A stretch of 64,000 nt of DNA from Pseudomonadota bacterium (GTDB lineage Bacteria; Pseudomonadota; Gammaproteobacteria; Steroidobacterales; Steroidobacteraceae), in contig JANXUT010000055.1 of assembly GCA_025356075.1 (NCBI GenBank), forward strand, positions 1 to 64,000. The letters run 5' to 3'. Below are positions 23,656 to 33,700 of this stretch, in pieces; within the stretch, counting starts at the first letter, position 1; the number at the start of each line of letters is the position of its first letter. Position numbers and translations under genes: made by a program. The notes beneath the pieces were generated by a model. That model saw only the letters and a list, made by a program, of their open reading frames with translations. It was not told the origin of the DNA and ran no database searches.

Positions 23656-25812
23656 CTAGCGAAGGTGGACGGTGAACGCGGCCTCCAGCTGCCGCGCCGG
23701 CAACAGATAGAACGATTGCTCCCCGAACTCGCTGCCGCTCACCGGCGCGCGCCGGTCGGTGAGGTTCCGGGCCGTGAGGCTGAACGTGTACTGCCCCGTG
23801 CGATAGCCGAGGGAGGCATCGGCCGTCGCATAGCCGCCGACCGCCGTCGTATTCAGCCGGTCGAGGAACCGTCGTCCAATGTAGGCGACCTGGACCGAGG
23901 CCTGTAGCCCCGCTGCCGGCGCGTACAGGAGCCCGATCGAGCCCATGTCGTGCGGCGACATGTCGAGCTGGTGGCCCTTGAGCTCGGTCAGCACGCCGCC
24001 CTCGGCCTCCTGCGCGTAGCCGAAGCGGGCATCGTGGTAGCTGAAGGCGCCGTTCAGCAGGAGTTCATCGTTCAAGTGCCACTGCAACTCCGCCTCGATG
24101 CCCTTGAACCGCTCCGTGCCCGCGTTGGCGAGGATCGGGTCGCCGAGCGCATCGACGGTATGGACGACGAGGTTGGCGAAGTCGAGCGAGAACGCCGCGA
24201 TCTCCCACTCTAGCTGGCCGCGGAGCGCGTGCCCGCGCAGGCCCGCCTCGAATCCGCTCGCCTGTTCCGGCGTCAGGATCGCGACGTTCACGTCCGGCCC
24301 GAAATCGATCGCCGCGGGCTTGAAGGTGTTGCGGTAGTCGACGAAGAACCTTCCGTCCTCGCCTTCGGCGCGATTGCCCCACATGCGAACCGTCACGCCC
24401 GCGGAGCCGCTCAGGCGGGTCGCGGCTCGGGAATCGGAGCCCGCGAAGCTCGCGCTTGAATCGATCGTGTCGATATGCCCGGAATCCTGCTGCTCCTGCG
24501 TGTGATTGAGCCTCAATCCCGCGAGCACGGTGATCGCATCCGTGGGCGCCCAGTTGAGCTGCGTATAGAGGCCGCCGAAGTTGCGGGTGTTGTGAAGGCC
24601 ATTCACCTCATCCACATGATAGGTCGAGGACGGAGCCGCAACGCTGCTGCCATCGAGCGCGGCGACGTAGGCGAAGTTGTAGCTCTGCTGCACCCCGCGG
24701 CCGTACAGCCAGTCGACGCCCGTCGTGAGGTCGACGCCACGGGCGAGCGGGAGCGCGACGAAGCTGTCGAACCAGAGGTCATCGATGGTACGGACCTGGT
24801 TGAACCCGTCCGCGTTGTTGCCGTCATCGCCGATCGCGAGCTCCGGCCGCACGAAGCCGCGCACGTCGTGCACGCTCGAGCGGGTGTAGGAGAGACGGGT
24901 GTCCCACTCGCCGCCGCCAAAGGGACGGCTGTAGCCGAGCGTCAGGCGCGCCCGGTGCTCGATGATCGCGGCATCGGAGGGATTGAGGTTTGCATCGAGC
25001 GGGGACAGAGTCGAGAGGCCGGTCGCCGTGCGCACCTCCGGACTCGTCGGCAGCTGCGTCTGCGTCGTGTATTCCGCGTCGACCGTCGCCATGCCCGCCG
25101 CGAGCGGCGCGGCGCCGCGGTAGAGGAAGTGCCCGCGATTGGCGCCTTGATCGCGACCCGTGAAGCGGTTGCGGTCGGCGCCGAGCACCATCGACTGCTT
25201 GTAGTCGCCGACGTTCGGCAGGACCATCGCGAGATCAACCGCGCCGCCCTCGCGGCCGCGCACCGCGAGCCTGAGCTCATCGCTGCTACTTCCCGCGGCG
25301 TAGCGCACGACCTGGATGACCCCGACGAACGAGGTCGCCCCATACATCACCGGCGCCGGTCCCTTCAGTACCTCGATTCGCTCAACGTCATTGAGATCGA
25401 GGATCGGGAGCGCCGGGTTGAACGCGCCGCCCCAAGGAACTCCGTCGACCACGAGGAGGAACGCGTCGAATTCGTGCAAGCCCCAGAGCGAGGGGACCGA
25501 GCTCGACGGGCCCGCGTCGCCACCGGGCGGCGCATCGACACCGGCCACGAGCGCAAGCGCCGACCTCAGCGAGTTCGCGCCGCGCGCGCGCAGGTCGACG
25601 CCGGAAATGATCGTGACGGAAGCCGGCAACAGGTCGGCGGGCGAAGGCAGGCGGGTCGCCGTCACCTGCACCTCGGGATGCTCGACGCCGACCGGGTCGG
25701 CTGCGGCCGGGAGCGCACGGAGCGCGCCCAGCACGAAGGCGAGCACGGCGCTCCGTTCGAGCGACAGCTTGCGGCACTGCGGCTTGTCGCCGCACGATGT
25801 TTGAACGGACAT
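23656..25812 (-). CDS. TonB-dependent outer-membrane receptor
   Basis: A 718-residue receptor: signal peptide ending LRALPAAADP, a plug domain with VQVTATRLPSPADLLPASVT and the conserved DLNDVERIEVLKGPAPVMYG, and a C-terminal beta barrel ending LPARQLEAAFTVHLR. The final residue is Arg, not the usual aromatic. The barrel has many Asp/Asn-rich loops. Ligand unknown; no siderophore genes nearby. It is transcribed divergently from the GMC oxidoreductase over a 188-bp gap that holds a palindrome. The start at 25812 gives a proper signal peptide. Confidence 0.92.
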   Translation of the reverse strand: MSVQTSCGDKPQCRKLSLERSAVLAFVLGALRALPAAADPVGVEHPEVQVTATRLPSPADLLPASVTIISGVDLRARGANSLRSALALVAGVDAPPGGDAGPSSSVPSLWGLHEFDAFLLVVDGVPWGGAFNPALPILDLNDVERIEVLKGPAPVMYGATSFVGVIQVVRYAAGSSSDELRLAVRGREGGAVDLAMVLPNVGDYKQSMVLGADRNRFTGRDQGANRGHFLYRGAAPLAAGMATVDAEYTTQTQLPTSPEVRTATGLSTLSPLDANLNPSDAAIIEHRARLTLGYSRPFGGGEWDTRLSYTRSSVHDVRGFVRPELAIGDDGNNADGFNQVRTIDDLWFDSFVALPLARGVDLTTGVDWLYGRGVQQSYNFAYVAALDGSSVAAPSSTYHVDEVNGLHNTRNFGGLYTQLNWAPTDAITVLAGLRLNHTQEQQDSGHIDTIDSSASFAGSDSRAATRLSGSAGVTVRMWGNRAEGEDGRFFVDYRNTFKPAAIDFGPDVNVAILTPEQASGFEAGLRGHALRGQLEWEIAAFSLDFANLVVHTVDALGDPILANAGTERFKGIEAELQWHLNDELLLNGAFSYHDARFGYAQEAEGGVLTELKGHQLDMSPHDMGSIGLLYAPAAGLQASVQVAYIGRRFLDRLNTTAVGGYATADASLGYRTGQYTFSLTARNLTDRRAPVSGSEFGEQSFYLLPARQLEAAFTVHLR

Positions 25813-25940
25813 GAGGACTCGATGTCGGCGTCGGCCTGGCGGGCCCGCGCGGTGGGCAAGTATCCGTGACCGCCGCGGGCGCGGCAAGCGACCGGGAACC
25901 CGAACTGCTAGAGTCCCCGGGCGGCGCGGCCACGGGCGCA

Positions 25941-25956
25941 ATACCCGACCGGGTAT
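25941..25956. promoter_or_regulatory. Operator-like palindrome upstream of the GMC gene
   Basis: atacccg-ac-cgggtat is a perfect 7+7 inverted repeat in the divergent region between the TonB receptor and the GMC oxidoreductase, 44 bp before the GMC start. Such symmetry suits a dimeric repressor, but no regulator gene is adjacent. Confidence 0.4.
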
Positions 25957-26000
25957 AGCGACCCGGTGCCTGCGAAGCCGGACTCTCCCAGGGATCGCCC

Positions 26001-27800
26001 ATGCCGATCATCGATGCCGCGACCGCCACGAACAAACGCTACGACGTGATCGTCGTGGGCTCCGGCGCCGCCGGCGGCCAGGTGGCCTACACGCTCGCGC
26101 TCGAGGGCTTGAGCGTGCTGATGCTGGAGGCCGGTCGCGCTTACGTCCCCGAGACCGAGACGCCGATGTTCCAGACGCCGGCGATGGCGCCGCTCCGGGC
26201 CGCCTCGACTCCCGACAAGGCGTTCGGCTTCTACGATGCGACGATCGGGGGCGGTTGGGACGTGCCGGGCGAGCCCTATACGAGCGCCTCGTCCGACCCT
26301 GCCCGGCAGTTCTGGTGGTGGCGGCCGCGGATGCTCGGCGGTCGCACGAACCACTGGGGCCGCATTGCGCTTCGCAACGGTCCCTACGACTTCAAGCCCC
26401 ACTCACGCGACGGGCTCGGGTTTGACTGGCCGATTGGGTACGAGGAGCTTGCGCCGTACTACGATCGCGTCGAGCGCCTGATTGGCGTCTACGGCGCCAA
26501 CGAGGGCCTCGAGAACACGCCGAACTCATCGCCCGGCGTGCTCATGGCGCCGCCGAAGCCCCGCGTCGGCGAGCTGCTCGTGCAGAAGGGCGGACGCGGG
26601 CTCGGCGTCCCGTTCATCGCGATGCACCGGGCCGTAATGACCGAGAGGCTCGACCACCGGCGCCTGCCGGCGTTGCTCCATCCCGGCAATGCCAGGGCGC
26701 AGCGGATCCTCGCCACGGACATGCAGCGACGGGCGGCGTGCTTCTTCGCGACGCCCTGCAGCCGTGGCTGCTCGATCCGCGCGACCTACCAGTCGACGAC
26801 GGTACACCTGCCGCCGGCGCTCGCGAGCGGCCGGCTCGACATCGCCTGCGATGCGATGGTGCGCGAAGTCGTCCTCGGCAAGAACGGCAGCGCGAGCGGC
26901 GTCAGCTTCATCGACAAGCACACGCACCTCGAGCGCCACGCCCGCGCGCGCGCCGTCGTGCTGGCGGCGGGGGCCTGCGAGTCCGTGCGCATTCTCCTTA
27001 ACTCGGGTTCCGGTGGCGGCGGGATCGCCAACTCGAGCGGCCTCGTCGGTCGCTACATCATGGACACGGTCGGTGCCGACCTCGACGGCCAGGTGCCGCG
27101 GCTCGAGTCGCTGCCCGCCCACAACGAGGACGGCGCGGGCGGCGAGCATCTGTACGCGCCGTGGTGGCAGTACGGCGAGCGGAACACTGCGCGGCTCGGG
27201 TTCGCGCGCGGCTACCACATCGAGTTCAACAGCGGACGTCGCCAGCCGGGATTTGGCACCGCCCGCGGGCTCGAGTCGCTCATGCACGGGAGTTACGGGG
27301 CCGAGTTCAAGTCCGACGTGCGCCGCTACTACGGTTCGTTCCTCGAGTTCTCCGGCCGTGGCGAGATGATCCCGAACGCGAATTGCTTCTGCGAGCTCGA
27401 CCCCGCCCTCAAGGATCGCTGGGGGATCCCGGTGCTGCGCTTCCACTGGCAGTGGTCCGAGCACGAAACCCGCCAGGCCGCGCACATGCAGCAGACCTTT
27501 GCCGGGATCCTCGACTCGATCGGCGGCCGGGTGGTCGGCGCGATCGCCAAGAGCGGCCGCGAGGCGATCCTGCCGGGCGGCAAGGTCATTCACGAGGTGG
27601 GTGGCACGATGATGGGGACGAGCGCGCGTTCCTCCGTCACCAACTCCTGGGGCAGGACCTGGGATGTGCCGAACCTGATCGTCGCGGACGGCGGCGTCTT
27701 CTGCTCGAATGCCGACAAGAATCCGACGCTGACGATCATGGCGCTCGCCTGGCGATCGGCGGACCATCTGGTGTCGCTGATGAAACGGCGGGAGATCTAG
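26001..27800 (+). CDS. GMC-family FAD dehydrogenase, gluconate 2-dehydrogenase-like large subunit
   Basis: A 599-residue flavoprotein that oxidises a sugar, polyol or related alcohol. The FAD-binding motif is VVGSGAAGGQVAYTLALEG at residues 20-38, followed by the flavin-contacting LGGRTNHWGR near 118. The C-terminal catalytic block has HEVGGTMMGTSAR and SNADKNPTLTIMALAWR. No signal peptide, as usual for large subunits that are carried out by a partner with a Tat signal. The partner gene follows after 1 bp. The usual third subunit, a triheme cytochrome c, is not present here. Confidence 0.9.
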   Translation: MPIIDAATATNKRYDVIVVGSGAAGGQVAYTLALEGLSVLMLEAGRAYVPETETPMFQTPAMAPLRAASTPDKAFGFYDATIGGGWDVPGEPYTSASSDPARQFWWWRPRMLGGRTNHWGRIALRNGPYDFKPHSRDGLGFDWPIGYEELAPYYDRVERLIGVYGANEGLENTPNSSPGVLMAPPKPRVGELLVQKGGRGLGVPFIAMHRAVMTERLDHRRLPALLHPGNARAQRILATDMQRRAACFFATPCSRGCSIRATYQSTTVHLPPALASGRLDIACDAMVREVVLGKNGSASGVSFIDKHTHLERHARARAVVLAAGACESVRILLNSGSGGGGIANSSGLVGRYIMDTVGADLDGQVPRLESLPAHNEDGAGGEHLYAPWWQYGERNTARLGFARGYHIEFNSGRRQPGFGTARGLESLMHGSYGAEFKSDVRRYYGSFLEFSGRGEMIPNANCFCELDPALKDRWGIPVLRFHWQWSEHETRQAAHMQQTFAGILDSIGGRVVGAIAKSGREAILPGGKVIHEVGGTMMGTSARSSVTNSWGRTWDVPNLIVADGGVFCSNADKNPTLTIMALAWRSADHLVSLMKRREI

Positions 27801-27801
27801 C

Positions 27802-28452
27802 GTGACCGACCCAACCCGGATCGACCGGCGCACGACGCTGAAATGGGTGCTCGCCGCGGCTTCGACGCTGCCGCTGCTCGTGCCGGAGCTTAAAGCGGCA
27901 ACCGCGGCGCTTCCGCCCGCGATGGCGCCTGCGACCGGCTACGGGCGCGATCCGCTGCTGACGCGGACCTACCAGCCGGGTGAGCTCTGGCCGCTCACGA
28001 TGTCCTCGACCGAGCGACGCATCGCGACCGCGCTCTGCGATGTGATCATTCCGGCCGACGAAGTCTCGCCCGCCGCATCCCAGGTCGGCGTGGTCGACTT
28101 CATCGACGAGTGGGTGAGCGCCCCCTACCCCGTGCACGTGTCCGATCGCGCCCTCGTGACAGCAGGGCTCGCCGCCATCGACGCCGCGGCGAGGCACGTC
28201 TTCGGCCAGGAGTTCGCCTCGCTCGACCCCGCCCAGCAACGCAAGGTCTGCGATCCGATTTCTTACGTTCCGACGGCGCCCATCGGCCAAGAGGCCGCGG
28301 CTCGCTTCTTCGCGCGGTTCCGGGACCTCACGGCGGGCGGCTTCTACACGACCCCGGCCGGAACGAAGGATCTCGGCTTCGTCGGCAACGTCGCCCTCGA
28401 TCGATTCGAGGGCCCGCCGGATGAGGTCCTAAGGCAGGCGGGCTTGCTGTGA
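27802..28452 (+). CDS. Gluconate 2-dehydrogenase subunit 3-family protein
   Basis: A 216-residue partner of the GMC flavoprotein, needed in the family for maturation and export. It has a twin-arginine signal, RIDRRTTLKWVLAAASTLPLL, and the subunit-3 core TERRIATALCDVIIPADEVSPAASQVG. It starts with GTG at 27802, immediately after the large-subunit stop, so the two are co-translated. Together they are likely exported folded to the periplasm. The electron acceptor is not evident. Confidence 0.85.
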   Translation: MTDPTRIDRRTTLKWVLAAASTLPLLVPELKAATAALPPAMAPATGYGRDPLLTRTYQPGELWPLTMSSTERRIATALCDVIIPADEVSPAASQVGVVDFIDEWVSAPYPVHVSDRALVTAGLAAIDAAARHVFGQEFASLDPAQQRKVCDPISYVPTAPIGQEAAARFFARFRDLTAGGFYTTPAGTKDLGFVGNVALDRFEGPPDEVLRQAGLL

Positions 28453-28468
28453 GTCGGGCGCTCGCCCG

Positions 28469-29236
28469 TCACTTCCCGGCGGCGTAGCCGAAATCGATCG
28501 ACAGGAGCGCACCGGTGATCGGAGCGGCCTCGGGCTGGGCGAGGTAGTGGATGAGCCCCGCGACCTCGTCGGGGCTGATGAAGCGCGCCCGCGCCGGCCC
28601 CTGCGGGTAGCCCGCGAGGAGTCGCCGGTAGTAGCCTTCCGGATCGCCGTCCCCGTAGGTGTTGGCCTGGAACTCGAGCATCGGGCTTGCGACATCGCCC
28701 GGACACACCGCATTCACGCGCACGCCCTGCGGCGCGAGCTCGAGCGCGAGCGCCTTCGTGAAGAGCGACACCGCCCCCTTCGACGCGCAGTAGAGCGCGG
28801 CACCCGTGTTGCCCTGCACGCCCGCATCGCTCGACAGGTTCACGATAAAGCCACTGGTGCGGCGCAGCGCGGGGACCGCGGCGGCACTCATGAAATAGAG
28901 TCCGCGGACGTTGACTCCGAAGACCGCGTCGAAATCCTCCTCCGTGCAATCGGCCGTCGGCCCCTCGCGCCAGATCCCGGCGGCGTTGACGAGCCCATCG
29001 AGACGCGCATGCACCGCCTCGGCCCATGCCGCCGTCGCGACGCACTCGGCACGAAGCCTTAAGTCCGCGCGGCGATAGGCAGCTCCGTCGATCGAACGCG
29101 ACACGCGCTCGAGCGAGGCCTCGTTCACGTCCGTGAGGAGGACGTGCCAGCCGGCCGAGGCGAAGCGCCGCGCGACCGCGGAGCCGATGCCACCGCCCGC
29201 GCCCGTGACGAGGACGGTTTTCGGCGCCCCCGTCAT
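28469..29236 (-). CDS. Short-chain dehydrogenase/reductase
   Basis: A 255-residue SDR: NAD(P) motif TGAGGGIGSAV near residue 12, VNAAG (NAG region), catalytic S in NLSSDAG and Y-x-x-x-K in YCASKGAV. The Asp after beta-2 (LLTDVNEA) suggests NAD preference. Its ATG overlaps the stop of the upstream SDR gene (ATGA), so the pair is coupled and may catalyse sequential or opposite oxidoreductions. Substrate unknown. Confidence 0.9.
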   Translation of the reverse strand: MTGAPKTVLVTGAGGGIGSAVARRFASAGWHVLLTDVNEASLERVSRSIDGAAYRRADLRLRAECVATAAWAEAVHARLDGLVNAAGIWREGPTADCTEEDFDAVFGVNVRGLYFMSAAAVPALRRTSGFIVNLSSDAGVQGNTGAALYCASKGAVSLFTKALALELAPQGVRVNAVCPGDVASPMLEFQANTYGDGDPEGYYRRLLAGYPQGPARARFISPDEVAGLIHYLAQPEAAPITGALLSIDFGYAAGK

Positions 29237-29991
29237 GCGCGACTCTCGAGCACGCGATTGCCGCCGTCGACCACCAGCAGGTGGCCGTTCACGTAGGACG
29301 CCCCGCTGCTGCAAAGGAACGCCGCTGCCGCCGCGACTTCGGCGGCCGTTCCCGAGCGTCCCGTCGGCGAGGCACGCCCGGCGCGCGCCTCCGACTCGGT
29401 CTGCGAGCCGGTCGCGATCCAGCCAGGCGCGATCGCGTTGACCGTGATGCCAAACGGTGCGACCTCGAGGCAGAGCGCGTGCGTGAGGCCGACGAGCCCG
29501 GCTTTCGAGGCCGCGTAGGCGGCGTCGCCCGCGATCCCGGTGATCGGCCCGGTCGTCGAGGAGATGTGCACGATGCGCCCCCAGCGGCGTACCTTCATGC
29601 CGGCAAGTACCGCGCGCGTCATCAGGAAGGCCGAGGTCAGGTTCCGGTCGAGTGCCCGCCGCCAGCCGTCGATGGGCATGTCCTCGAGGGGCGCCGGCGT
29701 ATCGAGCACGCCGAGCACCGCCATGCCGGCGTTGTTAACGAGCACGTCGATCGGTCCGATGCCGGCCAGCAGTGTCTCGGCGGTCGCGGGCTTCATGAGG
29801 TCGGCAACCCAGCCGCTCGCCGTGATGCCGCGGCTCTCGAGCTCCCGCACGCGCTCGTGGATGCGCTCCGTGGTCGATGTGATCGCGACGCGCCGTCCCT
29901 GCGCACCGAGCGCGGCGGCGATCGCAAAGCCGATCCCGGTCGGACTCCCGGCGCCGGTCACCAGGGCCCAGCCGTCACTCGTCGTAGGCAT
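29233..29991 (-). CDS. Short-chain dehydrogenase/reductase
   Basis: A 252-residue SDR resembling FabG-type reductases: TGAGSPTGIGFAIA, VNNAGMAVLG, HISSTTG, catalytic YAASKAGL, and a C-terminal GHLLVVDGG. The glycine motif has an inserted SPT, seen in some subfamilies. Start ATG at 29991 has a GAGGAG site. First gene of a two-SDR unit. Confidence 0.9.
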   Translation of the reverse strand: MPTTSDGWALVTGAGSPTGIGFAIAAALGAQGRRVAITSTTERIHERVRELESRGITASGWVADLMKPATAETLLAGIGPIDVLVNNAGMAVLGVLDTPAPLEDMPIDGWRRALDRNLTSAFLMTRAVLAGMKVRRWGRIVHISSTTGPITGIAGDAAYAASKAGLVGLTHALCLEVAPFGITVNAIAPGWIATGSQTESEARAGRASPTGRSGTAAEVAAAAAFLCSSGASYVNGHLLVVDGGNRVLESRA

Positions 29992-30023
29992 CCGTTTCTC
30001 CTCGCGCTCCCGCGCGGCGCGAA

Positions 30024-30052
30024 TCGACGCGTTGGGAACGCGCGTCTAGAAT
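30024..30052 (+). promoter_or_regulatory. Candidate promoter for the GFA-family gene
   Basis: TCGACG and TAGAAT are separated by 17 bp, 88 bp before the GFA-family start, in the divergent gap after the SDR start. Partial consensus only. Confidence 0.3.
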
Positions 30053-30139
30053 AACGGGCGCGCCCGGCCGACGGTGGTGCATCTTCGGGTCCCACGGGCG
30101 CGAGGCATCCCGTTGCCGGGCTACTCGAGGTTCCAACTC

Positions 30140-30550
30140 ATGACGTCCGCGGATACCGCGACCGGCCGCTGCCTGTGCGGCGGCGTTCAATACAGCGTCA
30201 GCGGGCCGCTGCGCGAGGTGATCGCCTGCCACTGCTCGCAGTGCCGCCGGAGCAGCGGCCACTTCGTCGCCGCGACCGGCGCGCCGTCCGACCGGTTGAC
30301 GTTGAGGCGCGACGCGACGCTCAGCTGGTATGCCTCGTCCGCCCACGCGGAGCGCGGCTTCTGCCGGCGCTGCGGCAGCAGTCTTTTCTGGCGACCGACC
30401 GGCAACGACCGCTCGTGGACGAGCATCATGGCGGGAACGCTCGATCCGCCGACGCACCTTAAGATCGAGCGGCACATCTTCGTCGCCGACAAATCGGACT
30501 ACTACACGATTGCCGACGGCGCTCCACAGCAGCCCGGGTGGGAGCCGTGA
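30140..30550 (+). CDS. GFA-family zinc protein
   Basis: A 136-residue protein of the glutathione-dependent formaldehyde-activating family (CENP-V/GFA fold). The zinc-binding cysteines are in GRCLCGGVQY, ACHCSQCRRSSG and FCRRCGSSLF, the full set. Most members have no proven formaldehyde role; some act on other thiol adducts. Start at 30140 matches family N-termini. Monocistronic by spacing. Confidence 0.85.
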   Translation: MTSADTATGRCLCGGVQYSVSGPLREVIACHCSQCRRSSGHFVAATGAPSDRLTLRRDATLSWYASSAHAERGFCRRCGSSLFWRPTGNDRSWTSIMAGTLDPPTHLKIERHIFVADKSDYYTIADGAPQQPGWEP

Positions 30551-30740
30551 AGCGCGGAACGGGCTGACGTCCTGCCCGGCGAGTCACTGCAGCGCAGCAG
30601 GCTCGTAGACACGGAAGCAGCCGCAAAACGACGACTGGCGCACACTTTGGCCGGGTTCCGGAGGGCCCTCGCCGCCACGACGTTCAGCGGTTCCCGCGAA
30701 TGCCGATAGTCCGGGATAGCCCTCGCCCGACTAGCGCCGC

Positions 30741-33700
30741 ATGCGTCCAGCCCCGTCATCCGCCGCCCGTAGCCTGGGCCGTCGCATCCGACTTACGTAT
30801 GCGTCGCTGTTCATCGTCATCGGCTTGCCGCTCGCCTCGGCGGGCATCGGGCTCTACCGGCACCTCGAGGGTAGCGCCCGGCAGCTAGCGCTGGTCGATT
30901 CGGCGGGGCGCCTGCGGCAGCTCGCGGACCAGGCCAATGAGAATGCGTGGCGGGTCTCGGTCGACCCGGCACATCACCCGCCCCAGGAACTCGACGAGGC
31001 GCTCGAGCGCTGGGCGGCCGCGGCACGCCATCTCGACCCGCTGCTCGCGCCGCTTTGCCTGTCGAACGCGCCGCTGTGCGCGGGCTTCGCAGGTCTGAAG
31101 GACCGCCAGCAGGCCGCGACCGAGGTCGCGGAGCGGCTCTTCTTTGGCGCGAGCGCCCTGCAGCGACCGGCGCAGCTCAGGCGTTTCGACGCCTTCAAGA
31201 CGGCCTACGCCATCGATGCCGAGGAGTGGACGGGGACGCTGTTCGAGACGTTGGGCGCGCGTGCGGTCGAGCGGATCCGCTTCGCCGCGGTCATGGCGAC
31301 GGCGGCCGCCGCCGCCGCCCTCCTCCTCCTCGCGCTCGTGCTCGTGCCCGCCATCCGGCGGCTCAGGAACGAACGCGCCGCCCTCGATGCGATGGCCGGT
31401 GAACGCGCGCGCCTCGCGGCGGTCGCTGAGCGGACCGACAACGCCGTTGTCATCACCGACACCGACGGTCGCATCGAATGGATCAACGAGGGCTTCACGC
31501 GCTTGACGGGCTACTCCTCCGCCGAGGCGCTCGGCCGCATGCCGACCGAGCTCCTGTGCGGGCCAGATACCGACCCGCAGGCGCGCTATCGCATGCGGCA
31601 GGCGCAGAAGCAGGGAGCGGACTTTCGCGACGAGTTCCTCAACTACCGCAAGGACGGCCGCTCGTACTGGGCGCTCGTCGACGGCAAGCCCGTGCGCGAC
31701 GCCGCGGGGCAGCTCGCGGGCTACATCCTGCTCGAGCTCGATGTATCCGCTCGCAAGGAAGCCGAGCAGCTCGTCGCGATCACGACGCGGCGCCTGACGG
31801 CGGCGACCGAAGCGGGCGGCGTAGGGCTCTGGGAGTGGTCGGTCAATGCCTCCCTCATCTGGCTCGATCCCACCGCGCGGCGTCTGCTCGGCCTCGCCGA
31901 GAACCTGGACGTGCTCACCCTCGAGGGCCTGCACGCACGGGTGCATCCGGCCGACCGGCGCAGCGTCGAGGAAGCCTGGCAGCGGGCGCTCAGGAACCAG
32001 GGGGAGCTGCGGATCAATTTCAGGACGAGCCTCGAGGCCGCGCCCAACCGGCATCTGACGCTGGTCGGCCTGTTCGAGCTCGATGACAACTACCGCCCGC
32101 TACGGCTCGCCGGCGTGCTCCTCGACGAGACGCGCGCCGCGCAGGCGCGGGACCTCCTGCTCGACGAGAAGAGCCGCTCGGAGGCGGCGCTGCAGCGCGT
32201 CGAGAGCCTGCAGTACGCACTCGACCAGCACGCGCACGTCGTCGTCACCGATCTCGACGGCAAGATCGTCTACGTCAACGACCGGCACTGCATCACCTCC
32301 GGCTACCGGCGCGAGGAGCTGCTCGGGCAGAGCTTCCTCGTCGAGGTGCCGGGCCTGCACGCCGAGAGCCTGTATGCCGAGATCCGCACGCACCTCGACA
32401 ACGGCGAGGTGTGGCGCGGCGAGCTCTCCAACCGCGCCAGGGACGGCCACGTCTACTGGACCGACACGACGATCGTGCCATTCAAGCGCCCCGACGGAAC
32501 GATCGAGCGCTTCGTGTCGATTCGCACCGACATCACCGAGCGCAAGCTCGTCGAGGAGCGGCTCGTCAGGCAAGACACGCTGCTGCGCAGCACCAGTCGC
32601 ATCGCGCGCGTCGGTGGCTGGGAGTACGATCCGGCCACGGCGCGCCTCGAGTGCTCGGATGTCGTCTACGAAATCTACGACCTGCCACGAGGCGATCGCC
32701 TGTCGGTCGCTCGCCTCGGCGAGAGCTACCCGACCGGCATCGACGAGGAAGTTCGCGCGACGCTGAGGCGCGCCATCACCGAGGGCATCGCGTTCGACCA
32801 GACCTGGCCGCTCGTGACGGCGGCCGGCGGCGCGCGCTGGGTGCGGGCGATCGGCGAGCCGCAGATGCAGGAGGGCCGCTGCACGCGCGTGGTTGGGGTA
32901 GTCCAGGACGTCACCCAGGCCCGCAACGCCGCCCACGCGCTCGGCGAAGCGAAGGAGGCGGCGGAGGCGGCGAGCCGCGCCAAGGGCGAGTTCCTCGCCA
33001 ACATGAGCCATGAACTGCGCACGCCCCTGAACGGCGTCATCGGCATGACCGGCCTCCTCCTCGACACGCCGCTCGGGCCCGAGCAGCGGGAATTCGCCGA
33101 GATCGCCCGCTCGAGCGGCGAGTCGCTGCTGGTGCTCATCAATGACGTGCTCGATCTTTCCAAGATCGAGACAGGCAACCTCGAGCTCGAGGACATCGAT
33201 TTCGACCTGCACGCGATCGTCGACGAAGCGGTCGATGCGGTGGCGCTGCGCGCGGCCGAGAAGGAGCTCGAGCTCCTCATCGACATCGACCGAAGCTGCA
33301 CGGCGATGTATCGCGGCGATCCGACCCGGCTCCGGCAGGTGCTCCTGAATCTCCTCAGTAATGCCGTCAAGTTCACCGAGCGGGGCGAAGTGCTGCTTAC
33401 CATCGCGCCCGCGCCCGCGCCGGTCGGGCGGCTCGGGCTCGTAGGATCGGTCCGCGACAGCGGCATCGGCATCCCGCCCGAGCAGGCGTCACGGCTCTTC
33501 AAGGCGTTCGCGCAGGCCGATGCCTCCACGACGCGCCGCCACGGCGGGACGGGACTCGGCCTTTCGATCAGCAAGCGGCTGGTCGAGGCCATGGACGGCA
33601 GCATCGCCGTCGAGAGCGTCGTCGGCGCCGGCGCAACGTTCACGTTTCAGGTGCTGCTCGGACCGAGCTCGACGCCGGAGCCCGAGGCGCCGCCGCGCCC

